A stretch of DNA of 64,000 bases from Oscillospiraceae bacterium (GCA_025758045.1 CP107208.1:186001-250000); one strand, 5' to 3'. Positions 8,519 through 17,843 are shown, counted from the first letter of the stretch. The notes: a model not told the origin generated them from the sequence alone. Translations and numbers: made by a program.

Positions 8519-10099
8519 ATGCATATCTTTACTGGTGTTTCGGCATCGCCCGGCGTTGTGATCGGCCCTGTGGAACAGATCGACCACGGCACCACCGGAC
8601 TGCACCGCATCGTCTGCGACCCGTTTCGGGAGCGCGCACTGTATGACGTAGCGGTGGTGCTGGCGAAAGATGAGCTGCGCCGCCTGAGCCAGCGCGCCAA
8701 AGGCCCCGATGCGGACATTCTGCTGTTCCAGATCGCCCTGCTGGAGGATGAGTCCTTCACCAATGAGATCGGCGATTACATAGCCGCCGGTGCGGGCGGT
8801 GCTGCTGCTGTCGAGCGGGCCGAGCAGATCTTTGCCCGCCGCCTGCGGGACGTGGACGATGAGTACATCCAGGAGCGCAGCGTGGATGTCTGCGATGTCT
8901 GCCGCCGCGTGGTGGATATTCTGGACGGCCGCCCGCGCCGCCGCCTGCACTTGAAGCGCCCCAGCATTCTGGTGGCGGACCGCTTCTTCCCCAGCGACCT
9001 GTTCAGCCTGGACCGCCGCATGATCCTGGGGCTGGCCAGCAACCAGGACAGCACCATCAGCCACGCGGCCATCATGGCCCGCAGCATGGGCCTGCCTGCT
9101 GTGCTGCAATTGGGTGACGGCGTGGCCGCGCTGGCCGCCGGCAAACGGGCCATTCTGGACGCCAACCTGGAGGACGGCACCGGCAGCCTGATTGTGGACC
9201 CGGACGGCGCGCATATCGCCCAGGCGGATTGCAAAATTGCGCTGAACCGTCTGCACGGCAGCGTGGCCGACCCCGTGGCGGCCCAGCCCTGCCTGACCAG
9301 GGATGGCACGGCGTTCCGCCTGCTGACGATGACGAACCTGTACGGCACCGAGGACAAGGCCCTGCCGTTGACCGCGGTGGGCACCGGCCTGCTGCGCACC
9401 GAATCGGTGATCTTGAACGAGCTGTCCGAACAGGAGCAGTTGAACCTGCTGAAAGAACATCTGGAAGCAGCTAATGGGGCCATGCTGGCCGTACGCACCT
9501 GTGATTCCAACGCCGACGATGAGGCCCCCTGGACCGCGACCGTCAAGGACAGCCTGCAAAACCACCGTCTGCTGTGGCCGCAGATACGGGCGCTGCTGCA
9601 AGCCGCGCCCTGCGGCGACCTGCGTATCCTCTTTCCCATGATCGCGGGGGCCGAGGACTGGGACGCCTGCCTGCAGGAGGTCACCGCCTGCCGCGATGAA
9701 CTGCAAAGCCGCGGTGTCGAGGTGGATCGCCTGCCGCCGATGGGCTGCATTGTGGATATGCCCTCGGCTGCACTGCTGGCCGGGGAACTAATTGCCCACG
9801 GGGCGCAGATTCTTGCCATTGATATTGAGGATCTTGCCCGCTACACGCTGGGCCTTGTGAAGGACCCCGCCGCCGCGGCCCGCCGCGCCGCCAGCCCTGC
9901 TGTGCAGCGCCTTGTCAAAGAGGTACTGCGCCAGGCCGAGGGCACTAGCGTGCGGGTCTACCTCTGCGGCATCACAGTCGCCTCGGTAGACCAGATGCCC
10001 GCCTACCTCCACCTCGGCGTCCACCACTTCGCCGCCGAACCCGCCGCCCTGCTTCCACTAAAAAAGCGGCTGATGGAAGAGGATTTGAGTAAAAAATAA
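8519..10099 (+). CDS. Divergent PEP-protein phosphotransferase (Enzyme I-like)
   Basis: 526 residues, shorter than the usual 570 or so. Order matches PTS Enzyme I: N-terminal region starting MHIFTGVSASPGVVIGPV, phospho-histidine domain with STISHAAIMARSMGLPAV (active-site His kept), then the PEP-binding barrel with GTGLLRTESV and ILFPMIAGAEDW. The C-terminal motifs have drifted: the usual SIGTNDL is AIDIEDL and the Cys region is LCGITVAS. No HPr or EII gene is nearby. It may be a housekeeping Enzyme I of an atypical branch or a paralogue with altered partners. AAGGAGG precedes the ATG. Confidence 0.85.
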   Translation: MHIFTGVSASPGVVIGPVEQIDHGTTGLHRIVCDPFRERALYDVAVVLAKDELRRLSQRAKGPDADILLFQIALLEDESFTNEIGDYIAAGAGGAAAVERAEQIFARRLRDVDDEYIQERSVDVCDVCRRVVDILDGRPRRRLHLKRPSILVADRFFPSDLFSLDRRMILGLASNQDSTISHAAIMARSMGLPAVLQLGDGVAALAAGKRAILDANLEDGTGSLIVDPDGAHIAQADCKIALNRLHGSVADPVAAQPCLTRDGTAFRLLTMTNLYGTEDKALPLTAVGTGLLRTESVILNELSEQEQLNLLKEHLEAANGAMLAVRTCDSNADDEAPWTATVKDSLQNHRLLWPQIRALLQAAPCGDLRILFPMIAGAEDWDACLQEVTACRDELQSRGVEVDRLPPMGCIVDMPSAALLAGELIAHGAQILAIDIEDLARYTLGLVKDPAAAARRAASPAVQRLVKEVLRQAEGTSVRVYLCGITVASVDQMPAYLHLGVHHFAAEPAALLPLKKRLMEEDLSKK

Positions 10100-10107
10100 T
10101 TACATTG

Positions 10108-10150
10108 AAACTGGCTTCCTTATCACGGGAGCCAGTTTACTTTATTTATA
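10108..10150 (+). terminator. Terminator of the Enzyme I-like gene
   Basis: AAACTGGCTTCC and GGGAGCCAGTTT form a 12-bp stem with one mismatch and a 7-nt loop, followed by ACTTTATTTATA. Confidence 0.75.
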
Positions 10151-10195
10151 TGGCAAATTCAAGAATTCATCAAGTGTTTGTGATACAAGCAAAAT

Positions 10196-10240
10196 AAAAA
10201 AGGCTCGGACAAATTCTTGAAATTTGTCCGAGCCTTTTTT
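10196..10240. terminator. Bidirectional terminator, end of the dnaK operon
   Basis: A 20-bp near-perfect stem around CTTGA with A-run and T-run at opposite ends (AAAAAAGGCTCGG...CCGAGCCTTTTTT). It serves dnaJ on the minus strand and backs up the plus-strand terminator. Confidence 0.9.
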
Positions 10241-10248
10241 ACGAATGG

Positions 10249-11427
10249 TTAAGACGTAAACCGATCCTTCAAGTTCTTGAAGAAGCCTTTGCGCTTTTCG
10301 TAGTTGTCGTCTTTCAGGCTGTCCTCAAAGGCTTTCAGGGCTTCGCGCTGGGTGCGGTTCAGCTTCTTGGGAATCTCCACATCCACGATGACGTACTGGT
10401 CACCGCGGCCGCGGCCGTTCAAATACTGGATGCCCTGGCCGCGCAGGCGGAACTTGGTGCCGCTCTGGGTGCCTTCGGGGATCTTCTGGGCGACCTTGCC
10501 GTCCACGGTGGGAACCTCGATCTCGGCACCCAGCACAGCCTGGGAGTAGGTGATGGGCACGCGGACGTACACATCGTAGCCGTCGCGCTCAAACACGGCG
10601 TCGGTCTTGACCGTCACATGTACGATCACGTCACCGGCAGGGCCGCCGTTGCTACCGGCATCGCCTTGGCCGCGCAGTGCAATGTTCTGATCGTCATCGA
10701 TACCGGCCGGGATCTTGACCTCCAGCGTCTTGCGGGCGGAAGTCTTGCCGGTGCCGCGGCAGGTCTTGCAGGGGTTCTTGATGATGGTACCGCGGCCGCC
10801 GCAGTGCGGGCAGGGCTGCTGGCTCTGCATCACACCAAAGGGGGTGCGCTGCTGGGTCACAACATAGCCGCGGCCGTTGCACTGGGTGCAGGTCTCGGGG
10901 CTGCTGCCCGGCTCACAGCCGGTACCGTTACAATCGGGGCAGGTCTGCTGCCGGTTCAGCGTGACCTTCTTGGTGCAGCCGTGAGCTGCTTCCTCAAAGG
11001 TCAAAATCACGCTGGCCTGGATGTCGTGACCTTTGCGGGGGGCGTTGGGGTTCGCGCGGGAAGAACCGCCGAAGCCGCCAAATCCGCCGCCGAACAGGTC
11101 GCCGAAGATGTCGCCCAGGTCTACGCCGCCGGCACCGCCGAAGCCACCGCCAAAACCGCCACCGAAGCCGCCGCCGGGCTGGCCGGCCCCATAGTTGGGA
11201 TCGACCCCGGCAAAGCCGAACTGGTCATAGCGCTTGCGTTTTTCCGGGTCGGAAAGTACATCGTTCGCCTCGTTGACTTCCTTGAACTTCTCCTCGGCGG
11301 TCTTGTCGCCGGGGTTCAGGTCGGGGTGGTACTTTTTGGCGAGCTTGCGGTAGGCGCTTTTGATCTCGGCATCGGTGGCGTTTTTGCCGATCCCCAGCAC
11401 CTCGTAATAATCACGTTTTTCTGCCAT
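10249..11427 (-). CDS. dnaJ: Chaperone protein DnaJ
   Basis: 392-residue class A Hsp40 co-chaperone that stimulates DnaK ATPase and delivers substrates. J domain at residues 5-70 with KYHPDLNPGDK (HPD intact), then a glycine/phenylalanine-rich linker, then four zinc repeats CPDCNGTG, CTQCNGRG, CPHCGGRG and CKTCRGTG, then the C-terminal peptide-binding domains. It is the last gene of hrcA-grpE-dnaK-dnaJ. A terminator hairpin and a REP-like repeat sit between dnaK and dnaJ, so dnaJ may depend on read-through or a local promoter. Confidence 0.98.
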   Translation of the reverse strand: MAEKRDYYEVLGIGKNATDAEIKSAYRKLAKKYHPDLNPGDKTAEEKFKEVNEANDVLSDPEKRKRYDQFGFAGVDPNYGAGQPGGGFGGGFGGGFGGAGGVDLGDIFGDLFGGGFGGFGGSSRANPNAPRKGHDIQASVILTFEEAAHGCTKKVTLNRQQTCPDCNGTGCEPGSSPETCTQCNGRGYVVTQQRTPFGVMQSQQPCPHCGGRGTIIKNPCKTCRGTGKTSARKTLEVKIPAGIDDDQNIALRGQGDAGSNGGPAGDVIVHVTVKTDAVFERDGYDVYVRVPITYSQAVLGAEIEVPTVDGKVAQKIPEGTQSGTKFRLRGQGIQYLNGRGRGDQYVIVDVEIPKKLNRTQREALKAFEDSLKDDNYEKRKGFFKNLKDRFTS

Positions 11428-11472
11428 AGAATCTATCCCCTCTATTTGGGTTTAATGTTTATCTGCCGTACT

Positions 11473-11504
11473 GTAGGGGTGGATGACGAGCATCCGCCCC
11501 TGCA
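11473..11504. repeat. REP-like palindromic repeat, copy 2
   Basis: GTAGGGGTGGATG, a short loop, then CATCCGCCCCTGC. It lies in the dnaK-dnaJ gap just upstream of dnaJ. Confidence 0.65.
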
Positions 11505-11532
11505 ATATTGGAGCAGAAAAAATTTTCTCTAA

Positions 11533-11583
11533 AACCCCCAAGGGCCGCCGCCGGGGGTGCCTGGCGGCGGCCTAAAGGGGTTA
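11533..11583 (-). terminator. Terminator after dnaK
   Basis: GGCCGCCGCC pairs with GGCGGCGGCC, with outer AACCCC/GGGGTT pairing, and is followed on the minus strand by TTTTAGAGAAAATTTTTT. It may set a dnaK:dnaJ expression ratio. Confidence 0.75.
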
Positions 11584-11595
11584 CTTTCTTACAGA

Positions 11596-13428
11596 TCAGA
11601 CCTCGTGGAAGTCAGCGTCAACGGCGCCGTCATCCTTGGGCTGGGCACCGGCATCGTTGCCGGGCTGTGCACCGGGCTGCTGGCCCTGTGCCTGGGCGGC
11701 CTGCTGGTAAACCTTCTCGCTGATGGCGTAGAAAGCCTTCTGCAGGTCATCCTGCTTTGCCTTGATGTCGTCCACAGTGCCGGACTTCAGGGCTTCTTTC
11801 AGGGCAGACAGCTTGGTCTCGACTTCGCTCTTCTCAGAGGCGGAAACCTTGTCGCCGAACTCGCCCAGAGCTTTCTCGGTCTGGAAGACCATCTGGTCAG
11901 CGTTGTTGCGGACGTCGATCTCTTCACGGCGCTTCTTGTCCTCGGCGGCATACTGCTCAGCGTCCTTGACAGCCTTGTCGATGTCGTCCTTGCTCATGTT
12001 GGTGGAAGCGGTGATGGTGATGCTCTGCTCCTTGCCGGTGCCCAGGTCCTTAGCGCTTACGTGCACGATACCGTTGGCATCGATATCGAAGGTGACTTCG
12101 ATCTGCGGCACGCCACGGGGAGCCGGAGCGATGCCGTCCAGATGGAAGGTGCCCAGGCTCTTGTTGTCGCGGGCAAACTCACGCTCGCCCTGCAGGACGT
12201 TGACCTCAACGCTGGGCTGGTTATCAGCAGCGGTGGAGAAGATCTGGCTCTTCTTGGTGGGGATGGTGGTGTTGCGGTCAATGATCTTGGTGCAGACACC
12301 GCCCAGAGTCTCGATGCCCAGGCTCAGCGGGGTAACATCCAGCAGCAGCAGGCCCTTGACATCGCCCTGCAGAACGCCGCCCTGAATGGCAGCGCCGACA
12401 GCGACACACTCATCGGGGTTGATGCCCTTGAACGGCTCGCAGCCCAGTTCTTTCTTGACTGCATCATAGACAGCGGGGATACGGGTGGAACCGCCGACCA
12501 TCAGAACCTTGGCCAGATCGGAAGCCTTCAGACCGGCATCGGCCAGAGCCTTGCGGACAGGGGTCATGGTGCGCTCGACCAGATCAGCAGTCAGTTCGTT
12601 GAACTTGGCGCGGGTCAGGGTCATATCCAGATGCTTGGGGCCGTTGGCATCAGCCGTGATGAACGGCAGGTTGATGTTGGTGGTGGTAGCGCTGGACAGC
12701 TCGATCTTGGCCTTCTCGGCAGCTTCCTTCAGGCGCTGAGCCGCCATCTTGTCCTTGCGCAGGTCGATATTGTTCTCGCGCTGGAAGTCCTCAGCCATCC
12801 AGTTGATGATGCGCTCGTCGAAGTCATCGCCGCCCAGGTGGGTATCACCGTTGGTGGACAGAACTTCGGTAACGCCGTCGCCCATCTCGATGATGGAGAC
12901 ATCGAAAGTACCGCCGCCCAGGTCGTAGACCATGATCTTCTGGTCGGCTTCCTTATCGATGCCGTAGGCCAGAGAAGCAGCAGTAGGCTCGTTGATGATA
13001 CGCTTGACGTTCAGGCCGGCAATGGTACCGGCATTCTTGGTGGCCTGACGCTGGCTGTCATTGAAGTAAGCAGGAACGGTGATGACGGCCTCGGTGACAG
13101 GCTCGCCCAGGTAAGCTTCGGCGTCAGCCTTCAGCTTGCTCAGGATCATAGCGCTGATCTCTTCGGGGGTGTAGTCCTTGCCGCCGGCGTGGACCTTCTC
13201 GGCAGTGCCCATCTTACGCTTGATGGAGGAGATGGTGTTCTCGGGGTTGGTGATAGCCTGGCGCTTTGCAACCTGGCCAACCAGACGCTCACCGGTCTTG
13301 GTGAAGCCGACAACAGACGGGGTGGTGCGGGCGCCTTCAGCGTTCGCGATAACAACGGGCTCGCCGCCCTCCATAACAGCTACGCAGCTGTTGGTGGTGC
13401 CAAGGTCAATACCAATAATTTTACTCAT
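11596..13428 (-). CDS. dnaK: Chaperone protein DnaK (Hsp70)
   Basis: 610-residue ATP-driven chaperone. Nucleotide-binding domain starts [19 protein letters not shown] and includes [26 protein letters not shown] and [13 protein letters not shown]; the substrate-binding domain includes [19 protein letters not shown]; the tail ends [11 protein letters not shown], the DnaK-type C-terminal motif. Length matches Gram-positive DnaK, which lacks a segment found in the proteobacterial form. Preceded by grpE and hrcA; heat-shock control comes from the CIRCE element before hrcA. The long open frame on the opposite strand here is a codon-bias shadow. Confidence 0.99.
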   Translation of the reverse strand: MSKIIGIDLGTTNSCVAVMEGGEPVVIANAEGARTTPSVVGFTKTGERLVGQVAKRQAITNPENTISSIKRKMGTAEKVHAGGKDYTPEEISAMILSKLKADAEAYLGEPVTEAVITVPAYFNDSQRQATKNAGTIAGLNVKRIINEPTAASLAYGIDKEADQKIMVYDLGGGTFDVSIIEMGDGVTEVLSTNGDTHLGGDDFDERIINWMAEDFQRENNIDLRKDKMAAQRLKEAAEKAKIELSSATTTNINLPFITADANGPKHLDMTLTRAKFNELTADLVERTMTPVRKALADAGLKASDLAKVLMVGGSTRIPAVYDAVKKELGCEPFKGINPDECVAVGAAIQGGVLQGDVKGLLLLDVTPLSLGIETLGGVCTKIIDRNTTIPTKKSQIFSTAADNQPSVEVNVLQGEREFARDNKSLGTFHLDGIAPAPRGVPQIEVTFDIDANGIVHVSAKDLGTGKEQSITITASTNMSKDDIDKAVKDAEQYAAEDKKRREEIDVRNNADQMVFQTEKALGEFGDKVSASEKSEVETKLSALKEALKSGTVDDIKAKQDDLQKAFYAISEKVYQQAAQAQGQQPGAQPGNDAGAQPKDDGAVDADFHEV

Positions 13429-13509
13429 ACTATAAAACTCCCTTCAAATTTGCTTTGAATGTGGTGAATGTCTAAATTTATGTGAACGGGCCTTGCGGCC
13501 CAATCAGGC

Positions 13510-14103
13510 TTATTCTGCAACGACGACCGTTGCGTGGCGGATGATCTTATCGCCGATCTTGTAGCCTTTCTGGAAGACCTGCACGACGTCGCCGCTCTCC
13601 TGCCCTTCGGCGGGCGGGACCTGCTGCACGGCGTTCATGAAGTTGGGGTCAAAGGGCTTGTTCAGCGCTTCAATCTCGGTGATGTTCAGGTTCTCCAGCG
13701 CTTTGGCGGCTTTGTCCAGCGTCATCATGACGCCTTTCTTGTAGTTCTCATCGGCGCACACGGCGTTGGCGGCCATGTCCAGTGTGTCCAGAATGCCCAA
13801 AATCTGGGTGACAGCGTGGGAAACGCCATCATTGAACTTCTGGTCAGCTTCGCGTTGGCTGCGCTTGCGGTAGTTATCGTACTCGGCAGCGGTGCGGAGC
13901 AACTGGTTCTTCAGCTCCTCGTTCTTCTTTTCGCTGGCTTCCAGTTTGGCTTCCAGCGCAGCCTTTTCGTGGTGGTGTTCGTGTTTGCTCTCGTGCTTCT
14001 CTTCATGCTTGCCCTCGGCCTTAGGTTCGGTCTCAGGGGTCACGGTCTTTTCCGCTTCGGATGCGGCCGCAGCTTCTTTTTTATTTTCTGCTTCGTGGCT
14101 CAT
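13510..14103 (-). CDS. grpE: Nucleotide exchange factor GrpE
   Basis: 197-residue exchange factor for DnaK. A low-complexity charged N-terminus (HEEKHESKHEHHHEKAALEA) leads into the long coiled coil (LEAKLEASEKKNEELKNQLL) and the conserved RTAAEYDNYRKRSQREAD segment; the C-terminal beta domain ends GYKIGDKIIRHATVVVAE. The histidine-rich stretch around residues 33-46 is unusual but lies in the variable region. It sits between hrcA (24 nt upstream) and dnaK (about 80 nt downstream) in the standard order. Confidence 0.98.
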   Translation of the reverse strand: MSHEAENKKEAAAASEAEKTVTPETEPKAEGKHEEKHESKHEHHHEKAALEAKLEASEKKNEELKNQLLRTAAEYDNYRKRSQREADQKFNDGVSHAVTQILGILDTLDMAANAVCADENYKKGVMMTLDKAAKALENLNITEIEALNKPFDPNFMNAVQQVPPAEGQESGDVVQVFQKGYKIGDKIIRHATVVVAE

Positions 14104-14127
14104 TGCGGGTCCTCCTTACAAATTTGT

Positions 14128-15150
14128 TTATTGGCCCTGCCCGGCCATGCTCTGCCCTAACTTGGTGGCAAAGTAGTTCAGGATCGGCAGCAGGCGGTGG
14201 TATTCCATCCGCGTGGAACCGATCAGTGCGACCGACCCGGTCAACCCGCCGCCCGCTAAGTACCGCTTGCTTACGATGCAGGCACCCGGCATCGCGGGAT
14301 CAAGGTCGCTGCCAAGCGTTGCGGTGATCTTGCCGCCCTCGGGGCGGATCAGCTCAGCGGCGGCCTCGTTATCGGAGAAGATCTCCAGCAGCGTACCCAG
14401 GTTCTGGCGGACATCCGGCATCTTTGCCAGATACTGCGCGCCTTCCAGGCAGGCTTGCGGGCCGGTGGTTACCAGCGCACAGGCGGCCATCACAACGGGC
14501 GCCAGCCGCTCCCCTGCTGCCAGTACCATGCTGGCGGTCAGCATCGGGTTCAAGTCCTGCGGGGCCACAAAGGTCAGCCCACGGTTGAGCAGCTGCGCCA
14601 GATTGGCGGCGTCGTCCCGGGTCAGGCCGGTGTCCACCCGCGCCACGCGGGTACGCACACCGCCTGCGCTGGTAACGGCCAGCACCGCGGCGGAGTAGCG
14701 GCCCACCTGCACGACCTCAAAGTGGGCGATGCAGAGATCCGGCGCCTGGGGCGTGGTGGCGGCGGCGGCGCAGCCGGTCAGATCAGCCAGGCTGCGGGCG
14801 GCTGCGGGCACCAGCTTTTCAGGCTCGGCATCCATGCAGGCGAAGAGGTCATCGATGTGCCGGCGGTCGTCATCGCTCAGCGTGGTGGCGGAAGGGGCAT
14901 CGATCAGGTGATCGAGGTAGTAACGGTAACCCTGTGCGCTGGGCACCCGCCCGGCACTGGTGTGGGGCTGCTCCAGCAGGCCCAGCTTTGTCAGGGCGGC
15001 CATCTCATTGCGCAGGGTGGCACTGGACAGTGCCATGTCAAAGTAGTTTGCCAGCAGGCCGGAGCCGACAGGCTCGCCATCGTTGGCATACAGGGCAACA
15101 ATAGCTTCTAGGATACGCTGCTTGCGGGCATCCATGGCCATGCTGCTCAT
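14128..15150 (-). CDS. hrcA: Heat-inducible transcription repressor HrcA
   Basis: 340-residue repressor of class I heat-shock genes. N-terminal winged helix (RKQRILEAIVALYANDGEPVG, then SSATLRNEMAALTKLGLLEQPHTSAGRVPS) followed by the GAF-like effector domain. It binds CIRCE, and a perfect CIRCE lies 29 nt upstream of this start, so the operon is autoregulated. Several Met codons cluster at the N-terminus (MSSMAMDARK); the first has a GGAG-like site (AAAGGAGATGAGC), but the third cannot be excluded. Confidence 0.97.
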   Translation of the reverse strand: MSSMAMDARKQRILEAIVALYANDGEPVGSGLLANYFDMALSSATLRNEMAALTKLGLLEQPHTSAGRVPSAQGYRYYLDHLIDAPSATTLSDDDRRHIDDLFACMDAEPEKLVPAAARSLADLTGCAAAATTPQAPDLCIAHFEVVQVGRYSAAVLAVTSAGGVRTRVARVDTGLTRDDAANLAQLLNRGLTFVAPQDLNPMLTASMVLAAGERLAPVVMAACALVTTGPQACLEGAQYLAKMPDVRQNLGTLLEIFSDNEAAAELIRPEGGKITATLGSDLDPAMPGACIVSKRYLAGGGLTGSVALIGSTRMEYHRLLPILNYFATKLGQSMAGQGQ

Positions 15151-15178
15151 CTCCTTTGCTGCGAAGTTTCAATTTTGT

Positions 15179-15205
15179 TTAGCACTCTTTATCTCTGAGT
15201 GCTAA
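15179..15205 (-). promoter_or_regulatory. CIRCE operator
   Basis: Perfect consensus TTAGCACTC-N9-GAGTGCTAA, just downstream of the -10 box of the hrcA promoter. HrcA bound here would block initiation of the heat-shock operon. Confidence 0.98.
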
Positions 15206-15209
15206 ATTT

Positions 15210-15237
15210 ATTATATGCCAGTTTTACAAACTGTCAA
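15210..15237 (-). promoter_or_regulatory. Sigma-A promoter of hrcA-grpE-dnaK-dnaJ
   Basis: On the minus strand: consensus TTGACA (15237-15232), 16-nt spacer, consensus TATAAT (15215-15210). CIRCE begins five bases after the -10. Confidence 0.92.
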
Positions 15238-15362
15238 GGGGTTTCGGCAAACTTTTTTCAAGTTTAACAGTTTCGTCACAAACCGCGCAGCTTCTTGACT
15301 TTTCCCGGCTCGGGCACTACACTGGATTTAACCGGGACGTCCTATATAAATAAGGAAAGCGT

Positions 15363-15401
15363 AAAAAAATCCGCCCTGTGCAGTGGGTACTGCCAGGGCG
15401 G
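15363..15401 (-). terminator. Terminator of spoVT
   Basis: CCGCCCTG...CAGGGCGG stem extended by GCAGT/ACTGC pairing around GGGT, followed on the minus strand by ATTTTTTTAC. Confidence 0.85.
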
Positions 15402-15409
15402 GGGCGGCG

Positions 15410-15952
15410 TTATTCTTCCATCCACTTGGCCAAAAAGGCGGCCGCCGTGGTCACAGCGTGTACGGCTTCTTCCTCCGGCAGGGCGTCCCGCCCGGTGCCG
15501 GGCAGCAGCACGCCGCCCTCGATGTCGCCATGTGCTAAGATCGGTGCGGCGCATAAAATCGGCCGCTCGCTGCGTTCCAGCATCGGTAGGCGGCGGGTGC
15601 GGTCGGCGGGGGCTGTGTAGACGCTGCGCGCCGCCAGCAGTTGTTCCAGCTCCGGCGAGATGGCGCGGCCCAGCAGCTCTCCCCGGCCCGGCCCGGCAGC
15701 CGCTACGATCTGGTGGGTGTCGCACACCACCACCGGCCGCCCCAGGCTTTTGGCCAGCACCTCGGCATACACCTTGGAGAGCGACCCCAGCCCCGACAGC
15801 GGCGAATACTTTTTAAAAACGACCTCGCCGTCCGCTGCCGTAAAGATCTCAAGGGAATCACCCTGGCGTATCCTCTGCGTCCGCCTGATCTCTTTTGGAA
15901 TGACGATGCGGCCCAATTCATCGATGCGGCGCACAATTCCGGTTGCTTTCAT
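15410..15952 (-). CDS. spoVT: Stage V sporulation protein T
   Basis: 180-residue transcription regulator of forespore genes. N-terminal AbrB swapped-hairpin DNA-binding domain (TGIVRRIDELGRIVIPKEIR) and C-terminal GAF-like sensor domain (about residues 55-180). The start at 15952 has GGAGGG seven bases upstream and gives the exact family N-terminus MKATGIVRR; the frame is open much further upstream but that region is the divergent Nudix gene. Family knowledge: SpoVT tunes sigma-G genes such as spoVA, which is also in this window. A possible weak sigma-G-like promoter (GCATAA, 16 nt, AATACTA) lies at about 15985-16016. Confidence 0.95.
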   Translation of the reverse strand: MKATGIVRRIDELGRIVIPKEIRRTQRIRQGDSLEIFTAADGEVVFKKYSPLSGLGSLSKVYAEVLAKSLGRPVVVCDTHQIVAAAGPGRGELLGRAISPELEQLLAARSVYTAPADRTRRLPMLERSERPILCAAPILAHGDIEGGVLLPGTGRDALPEEEAVHAVTTAAAFLAKWMEE

Positions 15953-16044
15953 AAAACGTCCCTCCGTTGCGGTTTTGTTGCGATTTGTGGTAGTATTTGC
16001 TAAAACCGCTGGATTATGCGGTATTGCCGAAAGGAGTTCTCCCC

Positions 16045-16515
16045 ATGGATTTTTTGCAGACGACCCTGTGTTACCTGGAAAAAGACGGCTGCTATTTGAT
16101 GCTGCACCGTGTAAAAAAGAAAAACGACGCCAACCACGATAAGTGGGTCGGCGTCGGCGGAAAGTTTGAACCGGGCGAGGATGCCCTTGCCTGCGTAATG
16201 AGGGAAGTGACCGAGGAGACCGGCCTGACGATGCAGGCCCCGGCCTACCGCGGCATAGTGGATTTTTATTGTACCCCCTGGCCAGCTGAGCGGATGCACC
16301 TGTACACCTGCACCCAGTTTGCCGGCACCATGACCGATTGCAGCGAGGGCACGCTGGAATGGGTGCCCAAGCAGGCCGTACAGGATCTGCCCATCTGGCA
16401 GGGCGATAAGATTTTCTTCGACCTGCTGGCGAAGGATGCTCCGTTTTTCCATCTGGAGCTGCATTATGAGGGGGATACCCTGACCAAAGCAATATTGGAC
16501 GGAAAAGAACTGTAA
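16045..16515 (+). CDS. Nudix hydrolase, MutT/8-oxo-dGTP diphosphatase type
   Basis: 156 residues with an intact Nudix box G-x5-E-x7-REUxEExGU read as GKFEPGEDALACVMREVTEE followed by TGL; the surrounding DKWVGVGGKFEPGED and the ECF-like C-terminus match the YjhB/MutT 8-oxo-dGTP group. It would hydrolyse oxidised or non-canonical nucleoside triphosphates. AAGGAG lies 9 nt before the start at 16045; the open frame extends 48 nt further but without a better site. Divergent from spoVT with a shared 92-nt promoter region. Confidence 0.93.
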   Translation: MDFLQTTLCYLEKDGCYLMLHRVKKKNDANHDKWVGVGGKFEPGEDALACVMREVTEETGLTMQAPAYRGIVDFYCTPWPAERMHLYTCTQFAGTMTDCSEGTLEWVPKQAVQDLPIWQGDKIFFDLLAKDAPFFHLELHYEGDTLTKAILDGKEL

Positions 16516-16541
16516 TTTGGCCGCATGGATTGAATTGCACG

Positions 16542-16698
16542 CCTGTATGGGTCGATGCTCGCATTGCGAGGTCGCGCAGCGATCAATGCTCCGGTGGAAC
16601 ATTGAACCGCACGAGCGCACCGGCTATGCTGGTTGGCGTTCATCGTTTTGACCGCCAAGCGGACCCGCGGGCGGATGCAAGCATCCGCCCCTGCAAAG
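16542..16698. repeat. REP-like element, long copy
   Basis: About 157 bp. Left end CTGTATGGGTCGATGCTCGC resembles the repeat start and right end GCGGATGCAAGCATCCGCCC plus CTGCA is its palindromic half. The middle (GCGAGGTCGCGCAGCGATC, GGTTGGCGTTCATCG) has further short palindromes and no gene. It may be the parent form of the shorter copies. Confidence 0.6.
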
Positions 16699-16713
16699 CA
16701 CGGACCCGTTCCG

Positions 16714-16968
16714 TTACTCCATCCCCTCCAAAAACTTCTCGATCTCCCGCACATAGTCCCCTGCTTTCAGCGCCCTAAAATCCGCCTCGGTCACGGGAGT
16801 CTGGTTCATCAGGTCTGCCAGCAGGCCGGTGATGTGTACGTCCTTTGCCTGCTGGAAGTCCTTGAAGATCGTTTCAAACATATCCCGCGCGTAGGCGGCT
16901 CCGTCCATCGTCACGGTCTGTGCAGGGTGTTTCGCCGTAAAGATGGGCATTTTCTCTGAATACAACAT
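16714..16968 (-). CDS. Conserved-looking hypothetical protein
   Basis: 84 residues, soluble, starting MLYSEKMPIFTAKHPAQTVT and ending REIEKFLEGME, with amphipathic helices and no membrane segment or known motif. GGAGGGAT lies five to six bases before an ATG at 16968; a GTG just before it is also possible. Codon use resembles its neighbours. It is closely followed by a REP-like repeat. I do not recognise a family and assign no function. Confidence 0.6.
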   Translation of the reverse strand: MLYSEKMPIFTAKHPAQTVTMDGAAYARDMFETIFKDFQQAKDVHITGLLADLMNQTPVTEADFRALKAGDYVREIEKFLEGME

Positions 16969-17131
16969 CACATATCCCTCCCATTAGGTGGGCAAATCGT
17001 GAATTAGTGCAAACTAACTGCATTGCCCCTATTATACGTCACCTCCCCCGTCGTTTCAGCAACAAAATAACACAAAAGGGCCGCCGCACAGGGAAAAATC
17101 CCCGCGCAGCGACCCGTTTATTATAATAAGG

Positions 17132-17689
17132 TTACGCCATGGCGTTGCGCACGGCGGTGTAGTCGTCCATGGCAGCGCCCTCGGCGTACAGCGAGTACTG
17201 CATGTCGCCGTCAAACCAGCGGGACCAAAGGCCGCCGTTTTCGGTGGTGATGGCGGTCACATCGCCCTCGCGGCCGTTGCCTAAGGTCGTGCCATTCTCC
17301 CACACGCCGGAAATATCGCCGGTATCCTTGGCGGCGCGCAGCGTGTAGGTGCCGCCGTTGTAGGTGAAGGTATACTGGCCGATAGGGTTCTTCTCTTCGT
17401 CGTCGATGGTCGCCCAGGCTTCGTCGGTCAGCTCCAGGTCGGCGGGGTGCTTCATGGCCGAGCCGATGGCCTCGTTCACCTCGTCCAGGCTGGCGCGGTC
17501 GGTGATGGGGCTGGGGATCTGGGTGTTGTCCGCGGCATCCTCGGCGGTCTCGGTCACGCTAGACGTGCTGGTGCTCTCGGGGGTAGTCGTGGAGGAGTCG
17601 GCTGTTTTGCTGCTGCAGGCGGTTAAGACAATGCTCATTGCAGCGGTGCAGACAGCGGTAGCAAGAAAAGCGGAAATAATACGTTTCAT
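17132..17689 (-). CDS. Putative lipoprotein
   Basis: 185 residues with a type II signal peptide: MKRIISAFLATAVCTAAMSI then lipobox VLTAC, so Cys25 would be lipidated and the protein anchored outside the membrane. A Ser/Thr-rich linker (SSTTTPESTSTSSVTE) follows, then a compact domain rich in Trp and Tyr (residues 70-185) including YTFTYNGGTYTLRAAKDTGD. I do not recognise the domain. It stands alone, with about 160 nt before it to the neighbouring kduD stop. Confidence 0.82.
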   Translation of the reverse strand: MKRIISAFLATAVCTAAMSIVLTACSSKTADSSTTTPESTSTSSVTETAEDAADNTQIPSPITDRASLDEVNEAIGSAMKHPADLELTDEAWATIDDEEKNPIGQYTFTYNGGTYTLRAAKDTGDISGVWENGTTLGNGREGDVTAITTENGGLWSRWFDGDMQYSLYAEGAAMDDYTAVRNAMA

Positions 17690-17843
17690 AGTTGTGTTCT
17701 CCCTACTGATGATAAAAATTCCTCATACCCTGCATTGTGTGCAGGAGGTTGCGGTTTATGTATTCGATAGGGCCCTTACACACCTATAAACCGAAAAATT
17801 CCGCCCGGCGTTACACCAAGCGGAAAACTTTTTTATAAAATTT

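Noticed and set aside
11557..13458. A 633-codon open frame on the plus strand
   Set aside because: It is exactly antisense to dnaK and arises from its codon bias; the Leu/Gly/Val-rich translation has no family resemblance.
13892..14327. Short plus-strand frames over grpE and hrcA starts
   Set aside because: Antisense shadows of well-supported genes.
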